64,000 nt of DNA from an uncultured Bacilli bacterium (GCA_934130005.1 CAKOXD010000002.1:1-64000); one strand, 5' to 3'; numbered from the stretch's first letter, positions 8,748 to 17,658 are shown. Notes: generated by a model from the sequence alone, not told the origin. Program-made: numbers and translations.

Positions 8748-9441
8748 TTTTATCATTCCCTTCAATATATTTTATAAATTCTTTTCCAACAATGTCTATT
8801 TCGTTATCATCATTTGTATATACTTTTTTCTTTTTACTATTTTCTATGTTAATTACATCAATTTCTTTTAATTTATATTTATTTTTATAGTAATTTATTA
8901 ATTCTTTTATTTCTTCCATATTATCAAAATTATTACTTGTTATTATTATTTTTAATTCTTCTGAATTTTTTTGATACATTAATGATTTTATATTATCTTC
9001 ACTTTTTATTGATACTATTCTTATTTTTTTTATTTGTTCATTATCTATCATATCATAATAACTATCATCAACAATATTAATATTTTTTATTTTTTCTACT
9101 AATTCTTTATATTCTTTTATTAATGGTGTTGTTATATTTATTGTTTTATTATCTTTTGTAATTAAAGTTATTTGTAACATGTCACTTATATTTGAAATTC
9201 CTACATATGATAGATTTTCATTTATAAATTTTTCTATTATTTTAAATATTAATTCTTTTTTATTTATATTATATGTTTTATCATATTTTTTTTCTTTTAT
9301 TTTTTTTAGTGTAATATTTCTATTTATATATCTTTTATTATTTCTATATATAACATCTTCAGTTATTGATATTGATGTATAATTATCTTCTAAAAAATCA
9401 TTATATAATTCACTATTTCCTATAGTATATATTATCTCCAT
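8713..9441 (-). CDS. unknown protein cotranscribed with glyS (242 aa)
   Basis: No family recognised. The 242 residues are Lys/Ile/Asn-rich with no signal peptide or membrane segment. They alternate short beta-like stretches (MEIIYTIGNSELY; LQITLITKDNKTINITTP) with charged helices and end in a hydrophilic tail (NDKNDNNGKTSKHM). The ATG has AGGAGG seven bases upstream. It is the first gene after the T-box leader and overlaps glyS by about 35 nt, so its expression should follow glycine-tRNA charging. A role in translation or glycine handling is only an inference from that position. Confidence 0.8.
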   Translation of the reverse strand: MEIIYTIGNSELYNDFLEDNYTSISITEDVIYRNNKRYINRNITLKKIKEKKYDKTYNINKKELIFKIIEKFINENLSYVGISNISDMLQITLITKDNKTINITTPLIKEYKELVEKIKNINIVDDSYYDMIDNEQIKKIRIVSIKSEDNIKSLMYQKNSEELKIIITSNNFDNMEEIKELINYYKNKYKLKEIDVINIENSKKKKVYTNDDNEIDIVGKEFIKYIEGNDKNDNNGKTSKHM

Positions 9442-9449
9442 ATAGTCCT

Positions 9450-9566
9450 CCTAAATAAAAAAAGAGCCTATGTTTATAAGGACGCTTTCGCGCGGTTCCA
9501 CCTTATTTATTCAATAGAATCTCTCTTTCTTGGTATAGCTCGTAGTTTCCACCTAGTCATCACTAC
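9450..9566 (-). promoter_or_regulatory. T-box leader ahead of the 242-aa gene and glyS (presumed glycine)
   Basis: The minus strand has the T-box core AAGGTGGAACCGCG (9491-9504), its antiterminator partner CGTCCTT, and then CTCTTTTTTT before the Shine-Dalgarno. A stem I-like distal loop, TAGGTGGAAACTA, lies upstream. Only about 62 nt separate the core from the tagD stop codon, so stem I is unusually short or begins inside tagD. I could not place a GGN specifier; the glycine assignment rests on glyS downstream. Confidence 0.8.
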
Positions 9567-10028
9567 CTATTTTTTCTTAATTTTGCATCTTTCTTCTTCT
9601 GTTTCTGGTATTTGATTTACATTATCAATAGGTTGTTGTAATCCTAAATCATGTTTTATTTTTGTTGTTGATACTCCTTCTGTTCTTGGTAAATATATAA
9701 CTTCACAATAATCTCTTAAATATTCAAATTGATCACTATTTTCCCAATCACTACCCATTACAACAATATCAATTTTATAATCTTTTACGTCGTTTATTTT
9801 TTGTTCCCAGTTTTCTTCTGGTATAACTAAGTCTACATATCTGATTGCTTCTAACATTTTTTTCCTTATTTCATAACTATGATATGCTTTTTTTCCTTTT
9901 ATTTTATTAAATTCATCTGTTGACAAAGCAACTACCAAATAATCTCCTAGTGCCTTGGCTCTTCTTAATATTTCAATATGACCATAATGTAAAAGATCAA
10001 ATGTACCATATGTTAAAACTCTTTTCAT
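9567..10028 (-). CDS. tagD: glycerol-3-phosphate cytidylyltransferase
   Basis: Makes CDP-glycerol from CTP and glycerol-3-phosphate, the activated precursor for poly(glycerol-phosphate) teichoic acid, in the cytosol. The 153 residues carry the nucleotidyltransferase motif HYGH (GTFDLLHYGHIEIL, about residues 8-21), SDWENSDQF and the family signature RTEGVSTTKI. The C-terminal tail past about residue 130 is charged. Its promoter and GGGGGA Shine-Dalgarno lie directly upstream. The three glycerophosphotransferase-family genes that use its product are next to it. Its stop codon abuts the T-box leader of glyS. Confidence 0.95.
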   Translation of the reverse strand: MKRVLTYGTFDLLHYGHIEILRRAKALGDYLVVALSTDEFNKIKGKKAYHSYEIRKKMLEAIRYVDLVIPEENWEQKINDVKDYKIDIVVMGSDWENSDQFEYLRDYCEVIYLPRTEGVSTTKIKHDLGLQQPIDNVNQIPETEEERCKIKKK

Positions 10029-10052
10029 ATTTTTCCCCCAAAATCTACTATG

Positions 10053-10081
10053 ATTATATCATTTTTTTATTATCTTATCAA
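10053..10081 (-). promoter_or_regulatory. sigma-A promoter of tagD
   Basis: Minus strand TTGATA (10076-10081), 17-nt spacer, TATAAT (10053-10058) with an extended TG. It lies between the TagF-like gene and tagD. No separate promoter was evident for the T-box/glyS unit, so read-through is possible. Confidence 0.8.
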
Positions 10082-10084
10082 CTT

Positions 10085-11317
10085 TTAATGAAAAATTTTG
10101 TTAATTACTCTTTTAGCTGCATTTTCATCATCTAAATAATTAAATTTTTGATTAAATTTTTGATATATTTTTTTATATTTTTCATCATATTTATTTATAT
10201 TTTTTATTTCTTTTATTAATTCTTCTTCTTCTGTTATTATAGGTCCTGGTAATTCTTTTAAATCTATATAGAAGTCTCTTAATTTGTTTTTATATTCATC
10301 TAAATCATACATATAAAATAGTATTGGTCTTTTTAAGTTTGCAAAGTCGAAGAAAACACTTGAATAATCAGTAATAAGTAAATCACTAATTATATATAAT
10401 TCACTTACATCATCATATTTTGATACATCAAATATAAAACCTTTATATTTTTTTAAATCTATACTATTTGATACAAAATAGTGTGTTCTAAATAAAATTA
10501 TATATTCTTCACTTAGTTTTTCTTTTAATTTATCTAAATCTATTCCTAATTCATATGTATAACCTAATCCTGATTTATGTTGATTATCTCTAAATGTTGG
10601 AGCATATAAAATAACTTTTTTATCCATTGGAATTTTTAAACTATTCTTGATTTGTTTTACTTTTTCATTAGTATAATTAAATAATAATACATTTCTAGGA
10701 TATCCTTCTTCGATTATTATATCTTGTTTTTTTAACTCTTTTAAATTAAATGAAGAAGTAAATTTTTCTGTACAAAATTTTGATGGTGATATAAAATAAG
10801 TAAATCTTTTGGCATCTATATCGTTTCTCATTTTTAATTCTTTTGTGTCGTTTAGTATTCCATCATATTTAATATCACATCTTAATTTTTTTAATGGTGT
10901 TCCATGCCAACATTGTACAAATATTTGATTTTTTTTAGGAGTTATAGATTCATTTACTAATGAATTTACTATCCAATATTTTGCTGTAGCAAATGTTTTA
11001 TAATATTCTTTACTACCATATTTTACTATCTTTGTATTTTTATTTTCTAATTTTCTATTTGTATCTTTAAATATCCATACAAATTGATAATCAGAAAATT
11101 TTTCTTCCTTTAACATTTCTAAATATATTTCTTTAGGACTACATGCGAAATTTCTTCCATCATATGCTTCAAATAAGATTTTTTTATTATTTACTTTATT
11201 TGTATATTTATAAAAATTATATTTTATTTTTCCTAATAATAGTAAAGTTTTCCTTACCATTTTTCTTATATGTTTATTTTCTTTACATAAATCAGAAACT
11301 ATCTTTTTTATTTTCAT
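10085..11317 (-). CDS. CDP-glycerol glycerophosphotransferase family protein
   Basis: Predicted to add glycerol-phosphate (or another polyol phosphate) from the CDP precursor to the lipid-linked teichoic acid on the inner membrane face. The 410 residues show the Glyphos_transf signature: FVQCWHGTPLKKL (catalytic His region, about residues 131-143), LYAPTFRDN, FRTHYF and LLITDYSSVFFDFANLKRPILFY. No transmembrane helices are obvious; an amphipathic, basic N terminus may bind the membrane. The start overlaps the stop of the upstream paralogue (ATGA), with AGGTGA before it. Whether it is the primase or the polymerase cannot be told from sequence; its length is nearer the single-domain TagB/TarF type than full TagF. 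Confidence 0.9.
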   Translation of the reverse strand: MKIKKIVSDLCKENKHIRKMVRKTLLLLGKIKYNFYKYTNKVNNKKILFEAYDGRNFACSPKEIYLEMLKEEKFSDYQFVWIFKDTNRKLENKNTKIVKYGSKEYYKTFATAKYWIVNSLVNESITPKKNQIFVQCWHGTPLKKLRCDIKYDGILNDTKELKMRNDIDAKRFTYFISPSKFCTEKFTSSFNLKELKKQDIIIEEGYPRNVLLFNYTNEKVKQIKNSLKIPMDKKVILYAPTFRDNQHKSGLGYTYELGIDLDKLKEKLSEEYIILFRTHYFVSNSIDLKKYKGFIFDVSKYDDVSELYIISDLLITDYSSVFFDFANLKRPILFYMYDLDEYKNKLRDFYIDLKELPGPIITEEEELIKEIKNINKYDEKYKKIYQKFNQKFNYLDDENAAKRVINKIFH

Positions 11318-12399
11318 AACTCACCTACTATATGTTTTACAATTATTTCTGTAGCATTTCCTTTTGTATTATCCAAATACTTTTTTTTGAAATTTTTTAA
11401 TTCTTCATAGTCATAAGTATTTTCTTCTATATTTTTTATTAAATCTTTTGCTTTTTTGAATGATAAATTAGGATATTCTTTTTTTATGTCAATATTTAAT
11501 CCTACTGTTTTTTTATATTCATCAATATCATAAACATAAAAATATATAGGTTTATTTAATACAGATGCCTCTATAGATATAGCTGAATAATCAGTTATTA
11601 TATAATCTGCTATACTCAAAAGTTCTAATGAATTAAATTCTTTAGATACTTCACTTAAGTTTAAATTTTTAAGTGGATGTCCTTTTATTATTAATTCATA
11701 TTTTTCTTTATCAACAGACTTTATTAATTTATTAACATAATAATCCTTATTTTTCCTAAAAGTAGGAACATATAATATTATTTTCTTTTTCTTTAATTCT
11801 GGGTATTTTTTTAGTATTTTTTTCTTATTATTTTTACTTTCTTTTATTAAATAATCAATACGTGGAAGTCCACAGTTTATAAATTTTTCTTTTGGTTGAT
11901 TAAATGCTTCACTAAAATATGGAATCATAGCTATAGAACCAGAAATTATCAAATCATAATTATTATGCATTTTCATAATATGTGCTGTTTTACTACTATT
12001 TCCAGATTCTTTATCTAGTGTTTGATATCCAAATTTTTTTATTGCTCCTAGTGCATGCCATAATTGAATTACTTTTAAATTTTTTTTATGTTTTAATACA
12101 CTTACAGCAACATTATATCCATCTATAACACATACACTTGATGTTGATAAATGATACATTTGAACAAACATTAAAAATATATATTTTATTTTTTCTATTA
12201 TTCCATTTCCAATCATTTTTACACAGAGTGCTATTTTATAATCTGGATAGTCTTCTTGTATTTTTTTTATTAACATATCAAAATCTAATGATATATTATT
12301 TGATTGTCTACTTAGAAAAAATATTTTCTTTTTATTTGTTGGTAATATTTTAAATAAAGAATAAATAATATTCAATAAAACTACATATAAATTTAACAT
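11314..12399 (-). CDS. CDP-glycerol glycerophosphotransferase family protein (TagB-like)
   Basis: Second, shorter member of the family (361 residues). It keeps the catalytic-domain motifs VIQLWHALGAIKKFGYQT, LYVPTFRKN, IKGHPL and YIITDYSAISIEASVLNKPIYFY. An N-terminal hydrophobic stretch (LYVVLLNIIYSLFKIL) could anchor it at the membrane. AAGGAG precedes the ATG. It sits between the anchored beta-propeller gene and the next glycerophosphotransferase, with which it is translationally coupled. The QLWHALGA form is typical of the TagB-like first-transfer enzymes, but this distinction is tentative. Confidence 0.88.
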   Translation of the reverse strand: MLNLYVVLLNIIYSLFKILPTNKKKIFFLSRQSNNISLDFDMLIKKIQEDYPDYKIALCVKMIGNGIIEKIKYIFLMFVQMYHLSTSSVCVIDGYNVAVSVLKHKKNLKVIQLWHALGAIKKFGYQTLDKESGNSSKTAHIMKMHNNYDLIISGSIAMIPYFSEAFNQPKEKFINCGLPRIDYLIKESKNNKKKILKKYPELKKKKIILYVPTFRKNKDYYVNKLIKSVDKEKYELIIKGHPLKNLNLSEVSKEFNSLELLSIADYIITDYSAISIEASVLNKPIYFYVYDIDEYKKTVGLNIDIKKEYPNLSFKKAKDLIKNIEENTYDYEELKNFKKKYLDNTKGNATEIIVKHIVGEL

Positions 12400-12409
12400 T
12401 TAAAACTCC

Positions 12410-13531
12410 TTACCCAGTAACTTTAACGTACTGCATAAATTTTCCTACATCTTTTACTTTTAAACCACTTAATTTTTCTATATCAGTTCCATACATTATT
12501 CCAACACCACGTTTATATGTATTTGTTATCTCAGAATAAAATATGTAATATGTATTATTTAAATATAAAATAGAACTTCTATATATTCCACCATTATTAG
12601 GTGAAGATAATATTGGTTTTGCTTCTTCATAGTTTATATTATCTAAAGAATAAGTATAATAAAGTTTCATTTTTGATCTTCTCTTCCAATTATCAAATGC
12701 TACTATAATTGCTTCATATCCTTTATCTGTCTTTATGACGTCTAAGTGCCATGATTCTAAATTAGAATCAGCATATTTAATGTTTATTATAACTGGATTT
12801 GACCAATTATTATTTAAAGTATCATATTCCATATATTTAACTGTTCTATCTCTATCTACATACCAATATTTATAAACGTGATTTTCATATATAATTGCTG
12901 GACTTAAATAGTCTACTTTAGATCTTTTATTTTTTAATATTTCTTCTTTTTCTGTCCAATGAATACCATCTTTTGTTGTTCTTCTATAAATGATTACTAA
13001 ATCTTTTTTATCATTTACATATCTCCAATAACATTCTAATCTATCTAAATCACTATTATATACTAAATGTGTATCTGAATTATATACGTGTTTAAAATCT
13101 TTATCCTCTGGTACATCTAGTGGATTTTTATATCCTTTTTTTTCTCTCCAATTTATTAAATCATTGCTTGATAGTACATGTGGATTTTCTTTTGCTTGAT
13201 CTCCTTTTGGATATGGTGTATATGCTATCCAATATTTATATCCATTCCATTTTTTATTAAAGCTTATTACTTTTGGATGAGTTACTTGTAAATCACCTTC
13301 AAATCCTCTTAAATTTAAGTAAAAATCTGATAGAGTATTATTTGACCCTAAAATATCTTCTATTTTACTTTCTTTTGAAATTTCAAGCTTTTTTATATGT
13401 TCTTCTATTTCAACGTTTGTTGGATATAATGTTACTTTTTCTTTTTGATTATTAAAACATATAAATATAAATGAAAATACTACTAAACAATATAATAATT
13501 TTATTACTATATCCTTACTATTTTTTTTCAT
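12410..13531 (-). CDS. membrane-anchored beta-propeller protein (GH43/GH32-like fold)
   Basis: An N-terminal hydrophobic segment (IVIKLLYCLVVFSFIFICF) acts as signal or anchor, and the rest is extracytoplasmic. Blades with repeating short Trp/Tyr/Asp phrases (KYWIAYTPYP, LINWREKKGY, DTHLVYNSDLDRLECYWRY, KYWYVDRDRT, ESWHLDVIKT, YYTYSLDNINYEEAKP, YYIFYSE) read as a five-bladed propeller like glycoside hydrolases of clan GH-F/J. I could not assign the three acidic catalytic residues with confidence, so it may be a binding or inactive relative. ATG 13531 follows TAGGAG. Placed among teichoic-acid transferases, it may trim or bind a decorated polymer. Confidence 0.75.
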   Translation of the reverse strand: MKKNSKDIVIKLLYCLVVFSFIFICFNNQKEKVTLYPTNVEIEEHIKKLEISKESKIEDILGSNNTLSDFYLNLRGFEGDLQVTHPKVISFNKKWNGYKYWIAYTPYPKGDQAKENPHVLSSNDLINWREKKGYKNPLDVPEDKDFKHVYNSDTHLVYNSDLDRLECYWRYVNDKKDLVIIYRRTTKDGIHWTEKEEILKNKRSKVDYLSPAIIYENHVYKYWYVDRDRTVKYMEYDTLNNNWSNPVIINIKYADSNLESWHLDVIKTDKGYEAIIVAFDNWKRRSKMKLYYTYSLDNINYEEAKPILSSPNNGGIYRSSILYLNNTYYIFYSEITNTYKRGVGIMYGTDIEKLSGLKVKDVGKFMQYVKVTG

Positions 13532-13542
13532 GTAATTCACTC

Positions 13543-15798
13543 CTACTTAATTAAATCTATAAATTTACTAGCAACTACATCATTTGAGTATTTTGAACTT
13601 ATTATTTCATAATTATTTATTAATTCTTCTCTTTTTATACTAGGTAAATTATTAATTTTTTGTACTAAATCTTCATTCGATTTTATAAAACTATCTTTTA
13701 TTCCATCTAATACTTCTTTTGAACCATAATTTTCATATGCAAATACTTTTAAACCATTTAGTATTCCTTCTATATAAGTCATTCCAAATGATTGATTTAG
13801 TGAAAAGTCAACTGTAAAGTCATATTTTATAAGTTCTTCATGCGGATTTGTTGTTAATCCTTTATAGTCTAAATAATCTTCTAATTCATTATCATATAAA
13901 ATATCTTCAAACTTATCTACATAATCACCTTTTCCAAAAATATCTATTTTAATATTTGTAATATTTTTTTCTTTTAAGTATTTAGCAAAATTTATTGCAT
14001 TAGCTAAGTCGTTAACTCTATCTTTTGATATTCTCGTAAGGTAAATTCCTTTATAAATCTTCTTTTCTTTTACTTCATGTATTTCTTCTTTTTTGATAAT
14101 TGAATCTGTTACAAGTGAGTTTCCAACTATTGCATATTTGTCATAATTTGTAAAACCTAATTTTTCTATATATCTTTGTCTATTTAATTCTGTTACAAAT
14201 GCACATTTCTCAAGTTTTAATTCATTTAATTTTTTTATTACTCCTGGAAAAATATTATCAACTAAATTTCCATCTGTATGAAAGAAATAAACTTTGTTTT
14301 TTATCATCTCATTTTTAGTTTCTTTTAAGAAAAAATGAATAGTTTCTCTTGTAGAAACAACAGTATTTACTTTTAATTTTTTTAAATATCTTTTTAATCC
14401 AAATCCTGTATATGGTATTAAGTACTTTAAGTTAGAATCATATTTAAAATATGAATAATGCCATTTTCCTAACATTAGTCTTTTTATATATTCTATTTTT
14501 CTTTTTGGTCTAGTTCTATATAGAGAGTTAATATTTAAACCATAAGGAACTGATATTTTTGAAAGTGGACAAGTTTGTTTTAGTGACATAAGGTATACTA
14601 AATATCCTTTTTTTAATAAACCTTCTGCTAGTGCATAAGTTGCAGTTATTGTTCCACCTCTACCATAAAAATTATATCCTATGAATGCAATACTATTTAA
14701 TTGTTTTTCTTTAAAATCTTCATACATTTTATCAATATGTTTCCCTTTTTTTACATATTCATAATCTATTTTATCAGGTAATCTTTTTTTGAAGAATTCA
14801 TTTATTTCATATTTATTACTCAATATTTTATCTATCAATTCTTTTGGGGTTTTTAAACTATATTTATTAAGTTCATCAACTGTACAATAAATTTCTCTAT
14901 TAGCTAAATATGTTTCTAAATCTGGTTGATATAATAATACCGGTTTATTTAAAAATGTAAAATCAAACCCTAATGATGAATAATCTGTAATTAATAAACT
15001 ACTTTTTGCTATTTCATCCATTACATCAACTTTTGATGAATATATTATTTCTGTTTCTTTAGTATCAATATGTTTTGTTAAATATTTCATTTGTTTCTCT
15101 GTAAATAATGAATGTAAACATATTTTTATTTTACAATTATTATCTATTTGATATTTTTTTATTTGTTCATTTTCTATTACTCTTCTTATACTTTTTAAAA
15201 ATTTATTTGTTTCAAATCCATTATCAAATACTTCTCTCCAAGTAATAAACCATAAAATTTGATTTTCACTTTTTAATGTTTCTCTTTTTTTTACTAATTC
15301 CATATATCTTGGGTGATATTCACTATAATATAATTGATAATCTTTAAAATCATTTTCCCTACTAAATTGTTCTTTTATAAGTTTATTATACAATATAAAT
15401 CTGAACATATTGTTATTATAACTTCTTCCATCATAACCTAATTTTTTCATTCCAAGTGTTCCATGTTGTAAATATATTACTGGTTTCTTTACTTGCATAC
15501 TACACTTTTTTATTAATAATTTATTTGGCATTACATCTTTATAACTAAGTGATACATAGTACATGTTTGCACTTAAAAATAATTTCCAGTGTTTATAACT
15601 GTTTTGCCATACAATATATTTTTTTGAATTATTATCTAATTCATTATAAATTTTTTTATTATTTTTTGTTTTTTTTACAACAAAATATTTTTCTATTTCA
15701 TCATTATTTGAAACAACATGTTTCCAAAAATAATAAGAATTATTATTCATTGTATTTCCATTATTTTCTCCAAATAACCATATATATTTATTTTTCAT
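13543..15798 (-). CDS. glycerophosphotransferase-GT4 glycosyltransferase fusion
   Basis: Two enzymes in one chain of 751 residues. Residues 1 to about 350 are a CDP-glycerol glycerophosphotransferase-type domain: VIYLQHGTLGMKKLGYDGR, LWFITWRE and LLITDYSSLGFDFTFLNKPVLLY. Residues from about 365 are a GT4-like glycosyltransferase: IAFIGYNFYGRGGTITATYA, a mid-domain HTDGNLVDNIF, IDIFGKGDY and a donor-site region SFGMTYIEGILNGLKVFAYE. A poly(polyol-phosphate) transferase joined to a sugar transferase could couple backbone growth with glycosylation. AAGGAGG lies seven bases before the ATG, and an extended -10 promoter lies upstream. It is the first gene of the teichoic-acid group. Confidence 0.87.
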   Translation of the reverse strand: MKNKYIWLFGENNGNTMNNNSYYFWKHVVSNNDEIEKYFVVKKTKNNKKIYNELDNNSKKYIVWQNSYKHWKLFLSANMYYVSLSYKDVMPNKLLIKKCSMQVKKPVIYLQHGTLGMKKLGYDGRSYNNNMFRFILYNKLIKEQFSRENDFKDYQLYYSEYHPRYMELVKKRETLKSENQILWFITWREVFDNGFETNKFLKSIRRVIENEQIKKYQIDNNCKIKICLHSLFTEKQMKYLTKHIDTKETEIIYSSKVDVMDEIAKSSLLITDYSSLGFDFTFLNKPVLLYQPDLETYLANREIYCTVDELNKYSLKTPKELIDKILSNKYEINEFFKKRLPDKIDYEYVKKGKHIDKMYEDFKEKQLNSIAFIGYNFYGRGGTITATYALAEGLLKKGYLVYLMSLKQTCPLSKISVPYGLNINSLYRTRPKRKIEYIKRLMLGKWHYSYFKYDSNLKYLIPYTGFGLKRYLKKLKVNTVVSTRETIHFFLKETKNEMIKNKVYFFHTDGNLVDNIFPGVIKKLNELKLEKCAFVTELNRQRYIEKLGFTNYDKYAIVGNSLVTDSIIKKEEIHEVKEKKIYKGIYLTRISKDRVNDLANAINFAKYLKEKNITNIKIDIFGKGDYVDKFEDILYDNELEDYLDYKGLTTNPHEELIKYDFTVDFSLNQSFGMTYIEGILNGLKVFAYENYGSKEVLDGIKDSFIKSNEDLVQKINNLPSIKREELINNYEIISSKYSNDVVASKFIDLIK

Positions 15799-15822
15799 CA
15801 GGTTGCCTCCTTAATATAGATA

Positions 15823-15850
15823 ATTATACCACATTTATATTAATTAGTAT
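15823..15850 (-). promoter_or_regulatory. extended -10 promoter of the teichoic-acid operon
   Basis: Minus strand TGTGG-TATAAT with TATAAT at 15823-15828. The -35 is weak (TTATAC-like). It lies about 25 nt upstream of the fusion gene, which carries AAGGAGG. Confidence 0.55.
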
Positions 15851-15852
15851 AA

Positions 15853-15879
15853 TAAAAAAGCATAATAATATGCTTTTTA
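15853..15879 (-). terminator. terminator of the HerA-like gene
   Basis: AAAGCATA (15857-15864) pairs with TATGCTTT (15869-15876). On the minus strand a T-run follows. It begins at the HerA stop codon. Confidence 0.8.
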
Positions 15880-17631
15880 TGCTTTCCATCTATTTTCAAC
15901 ATCACAGTTACTTGAATATGGTGCTGGATTTGGTGGAGTCATTTTTATAATTAATGGTATTTTAAATGCTTTACCAAATGCTACACATGTACCTGGTTGC
16001 AAACTTTTTTGTTTATCAATTATCTCTTGATTTATATTAGGCAACATTTTTTTTATGTATTCAAGATCTCTTGGATGGTTCATTTTAAATATCATAAAAT
16101 TACTACATTGTGATATAACTGTTTCTGATATTTCTACTGGTCTTTGACTTATTAAATTAAATATTAAACCATATTTTCTTCCTTCTTTTGCTACTCTATC
16201 AAAAATATTATATCCAAGTAAATTTTTATCATTATCATTTTGAACATATCTATGTGCTTCTTCTAAAAATACATGGAATGGAATAGATGCTCTTTCTGGT
16301 AATTTTTTTGTAAAATCAAATAGCATTCTTGTATATACTTTTGTAATTACTTTTGCCATAGAATCTTCTATATCTTCTAAATTGAAGTTTATAATTTGTG
16401 CTTTATATCCTGTTTTGCAAGTTACTAGAGATGCTATATAATTATTTAAATCTATATAATTTGGATAATCAAAATATTTAGCATTTTCACTTATAATTAT
16501 TGAGTGTAATTTAACTTTAAGAGCAATCGCATCACTATATGTTTTTTCATTTTTTAACATTCCTTCACTTATTAAGGTAAAGTCTAAAGCTTTTTCTAAG
16601 TCTTTTAATGTATAAAAATTATTTCCTCTTGATTCATATTGATCTAAATCTGGATTTATAAATGATGATATATATTCTGTTACTAATATACTTTCTGTAA
16701 AACTTCCCTCTTTATCTATTATAAAACAATCTCTAAATTTTCTTACATATCCTAATCCTTGTACTGGTGCTTCTAAGTTGAATTTTGATGTACTACAATC
16801 ATTTAGTATTGAAAATATATCATTTCTTTTACTAGTAGACGTTTGATTAGTATATAAAATATTCATTATAGCTTTTGCTATTAAATGGTTTTTATAATCT
16901 TCACTCATTTCATTTGAATCAGCAAATATTCTTACTAATTTTAACATTTTTTCTATTATTGGAAGTTGAGAATGTTCTGTTGCGCCTAAAAATAAAGCTA
17001 AATCATCTACACCAAATAGAAATATAGGCATTTTAAGTAATGTTCCTTCATTATCTTTTTCATTTGTCGTAAAATATTTAAAATTAAAGTTTGGATTTAT
17101 TTTATTTATTTCTCTAAATGCTGTATGGTATTCCCCGTATGCATCAAATATTAAAAAATTTGATCTAAATGGTACTACATTTGGATTTTCAAATACATTT
17201 TGAAGTAATCTTGCAAGTCCCCAAGATTTACCACTTCCTGTATTACCAAATATTGCCATATGATTTGAAAATAAATCATTTATATTTACATATATAGGAT
17301 AATCATCATATAAAGGTGATACTCCAAGATTCATACTTGATTTGTTATTTTCACCAACTATAAGACCAAATTCATCTTTTGTTATTACCCTGATTTCTGA
17401 TGATAAATTTGGTTTTCTAATTACTCCTCCTACAAATTTATTATTTACTATTTCTCCTAAAAATCTAATTTTTATTATTTCTTTTGTTATATCTTCTACT
17501 TCTCCTAGTATTTTCTTTTTTTCATCTTCAAATATAACATGCATATTCATTAAATCTTCATTTATTGGTGTTCCTTCATTTATTTTTATATGTGCAACAT
17601 TATCATTTATATATACTATTTCACCAAACAT
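15877..17631 (-). CDS. HerA-like hexameric ATPase (DUF87)
   Basis: FtsK/HerA-superfamily P-loop ATPase of 584 residues. The N-terminal HAS-barrel-like part (about 1-85) begins GEIVYINDNVAHIKI. Walker A is GNTGSGKS (about residue 130), preceded by HMAIF. Walker B is FHVFLEEAHRYVQ, followed by an ISQRPVEISETVISQCSNF sensor region and the PRDLEYIKK helix typical of HerA. Archaeal HerA works with the NurA nuclease in end resection; bacterial relatives also appear with nucleases or SIR2 in defence. No nuclease gene is adjacent here, so its job is unclear. AAGGG precedes the ATG. It forms its own unit, with a promoter upstream and a terminator downstream. Confidence 0.88.
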   Translation of the reverse strand: MFGEIVYINDNVAHIKINEGTPINEDLMNMHVIFEDEKKKILGEVEDITKEIIKIRFLGEIVNNKFVGGVIRKPNLSSEIRVITKDEFGLIVGENNKSSMNLGVSPLYDDYPIYVNINDLFSNHMAIFGNTGSGKSWGLARLLQNVFENPNVVPFRSNFLIFDAYGEYHTAFREINKINPNFNFKYFTTNEKDNEGTLLKMPIFLFGVDDLALFLGATEHSQLPIIEKMLKLVRIFADSNEMSEDYKNHLIAKAIMNILYTNQTSTSKRNDIFSILNDCSTSKFNLEAPVQGLGYVRKFRDCFIIDKEGSFTESILVTEYISSFINPDLDQYESRGNNFYTLKDLEKALDFTLISEGMLKNEKTYSDAIALKVKLHSIIISENAKYFDYPNYIDLNNYIASLVTCKTGYKAQIINFNLEDIEDSMAKVITKVYTRMLFDFTKKLPERASIPFHVFLEEAHRYVQNDNDKNLLGYNIFDRVAKEGRKYGLIFNLISQRPVEISETVISQCSNFMIFKMNHPRDLEYIKKMLPNINQEIIDKQKSLQPGTCVAFGKAFKIPLIIKMTPPNPAPYSSNCDVENRWKA

Positions 17632-17658
17632 TTTATCAACCCTTTCTATTCTTTTTTT

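Noticed and set aside
9567..15798. A poly(ribitol-phosphate) pathway
   Set aside because: The only activated-polyol gene present is a glycerol-3-phosphate cytidylyltransferase; no TarI/TarJ homologue was seen in the window.
15877..17631. A conjugation coupling protein (VirD4/FtsK type)
   Set aside because: The order of N-terminal barrel, GNTGSGKS and EEAHRY fits HerA/DUF87, and no transfer or relaxase genes lie nearby.
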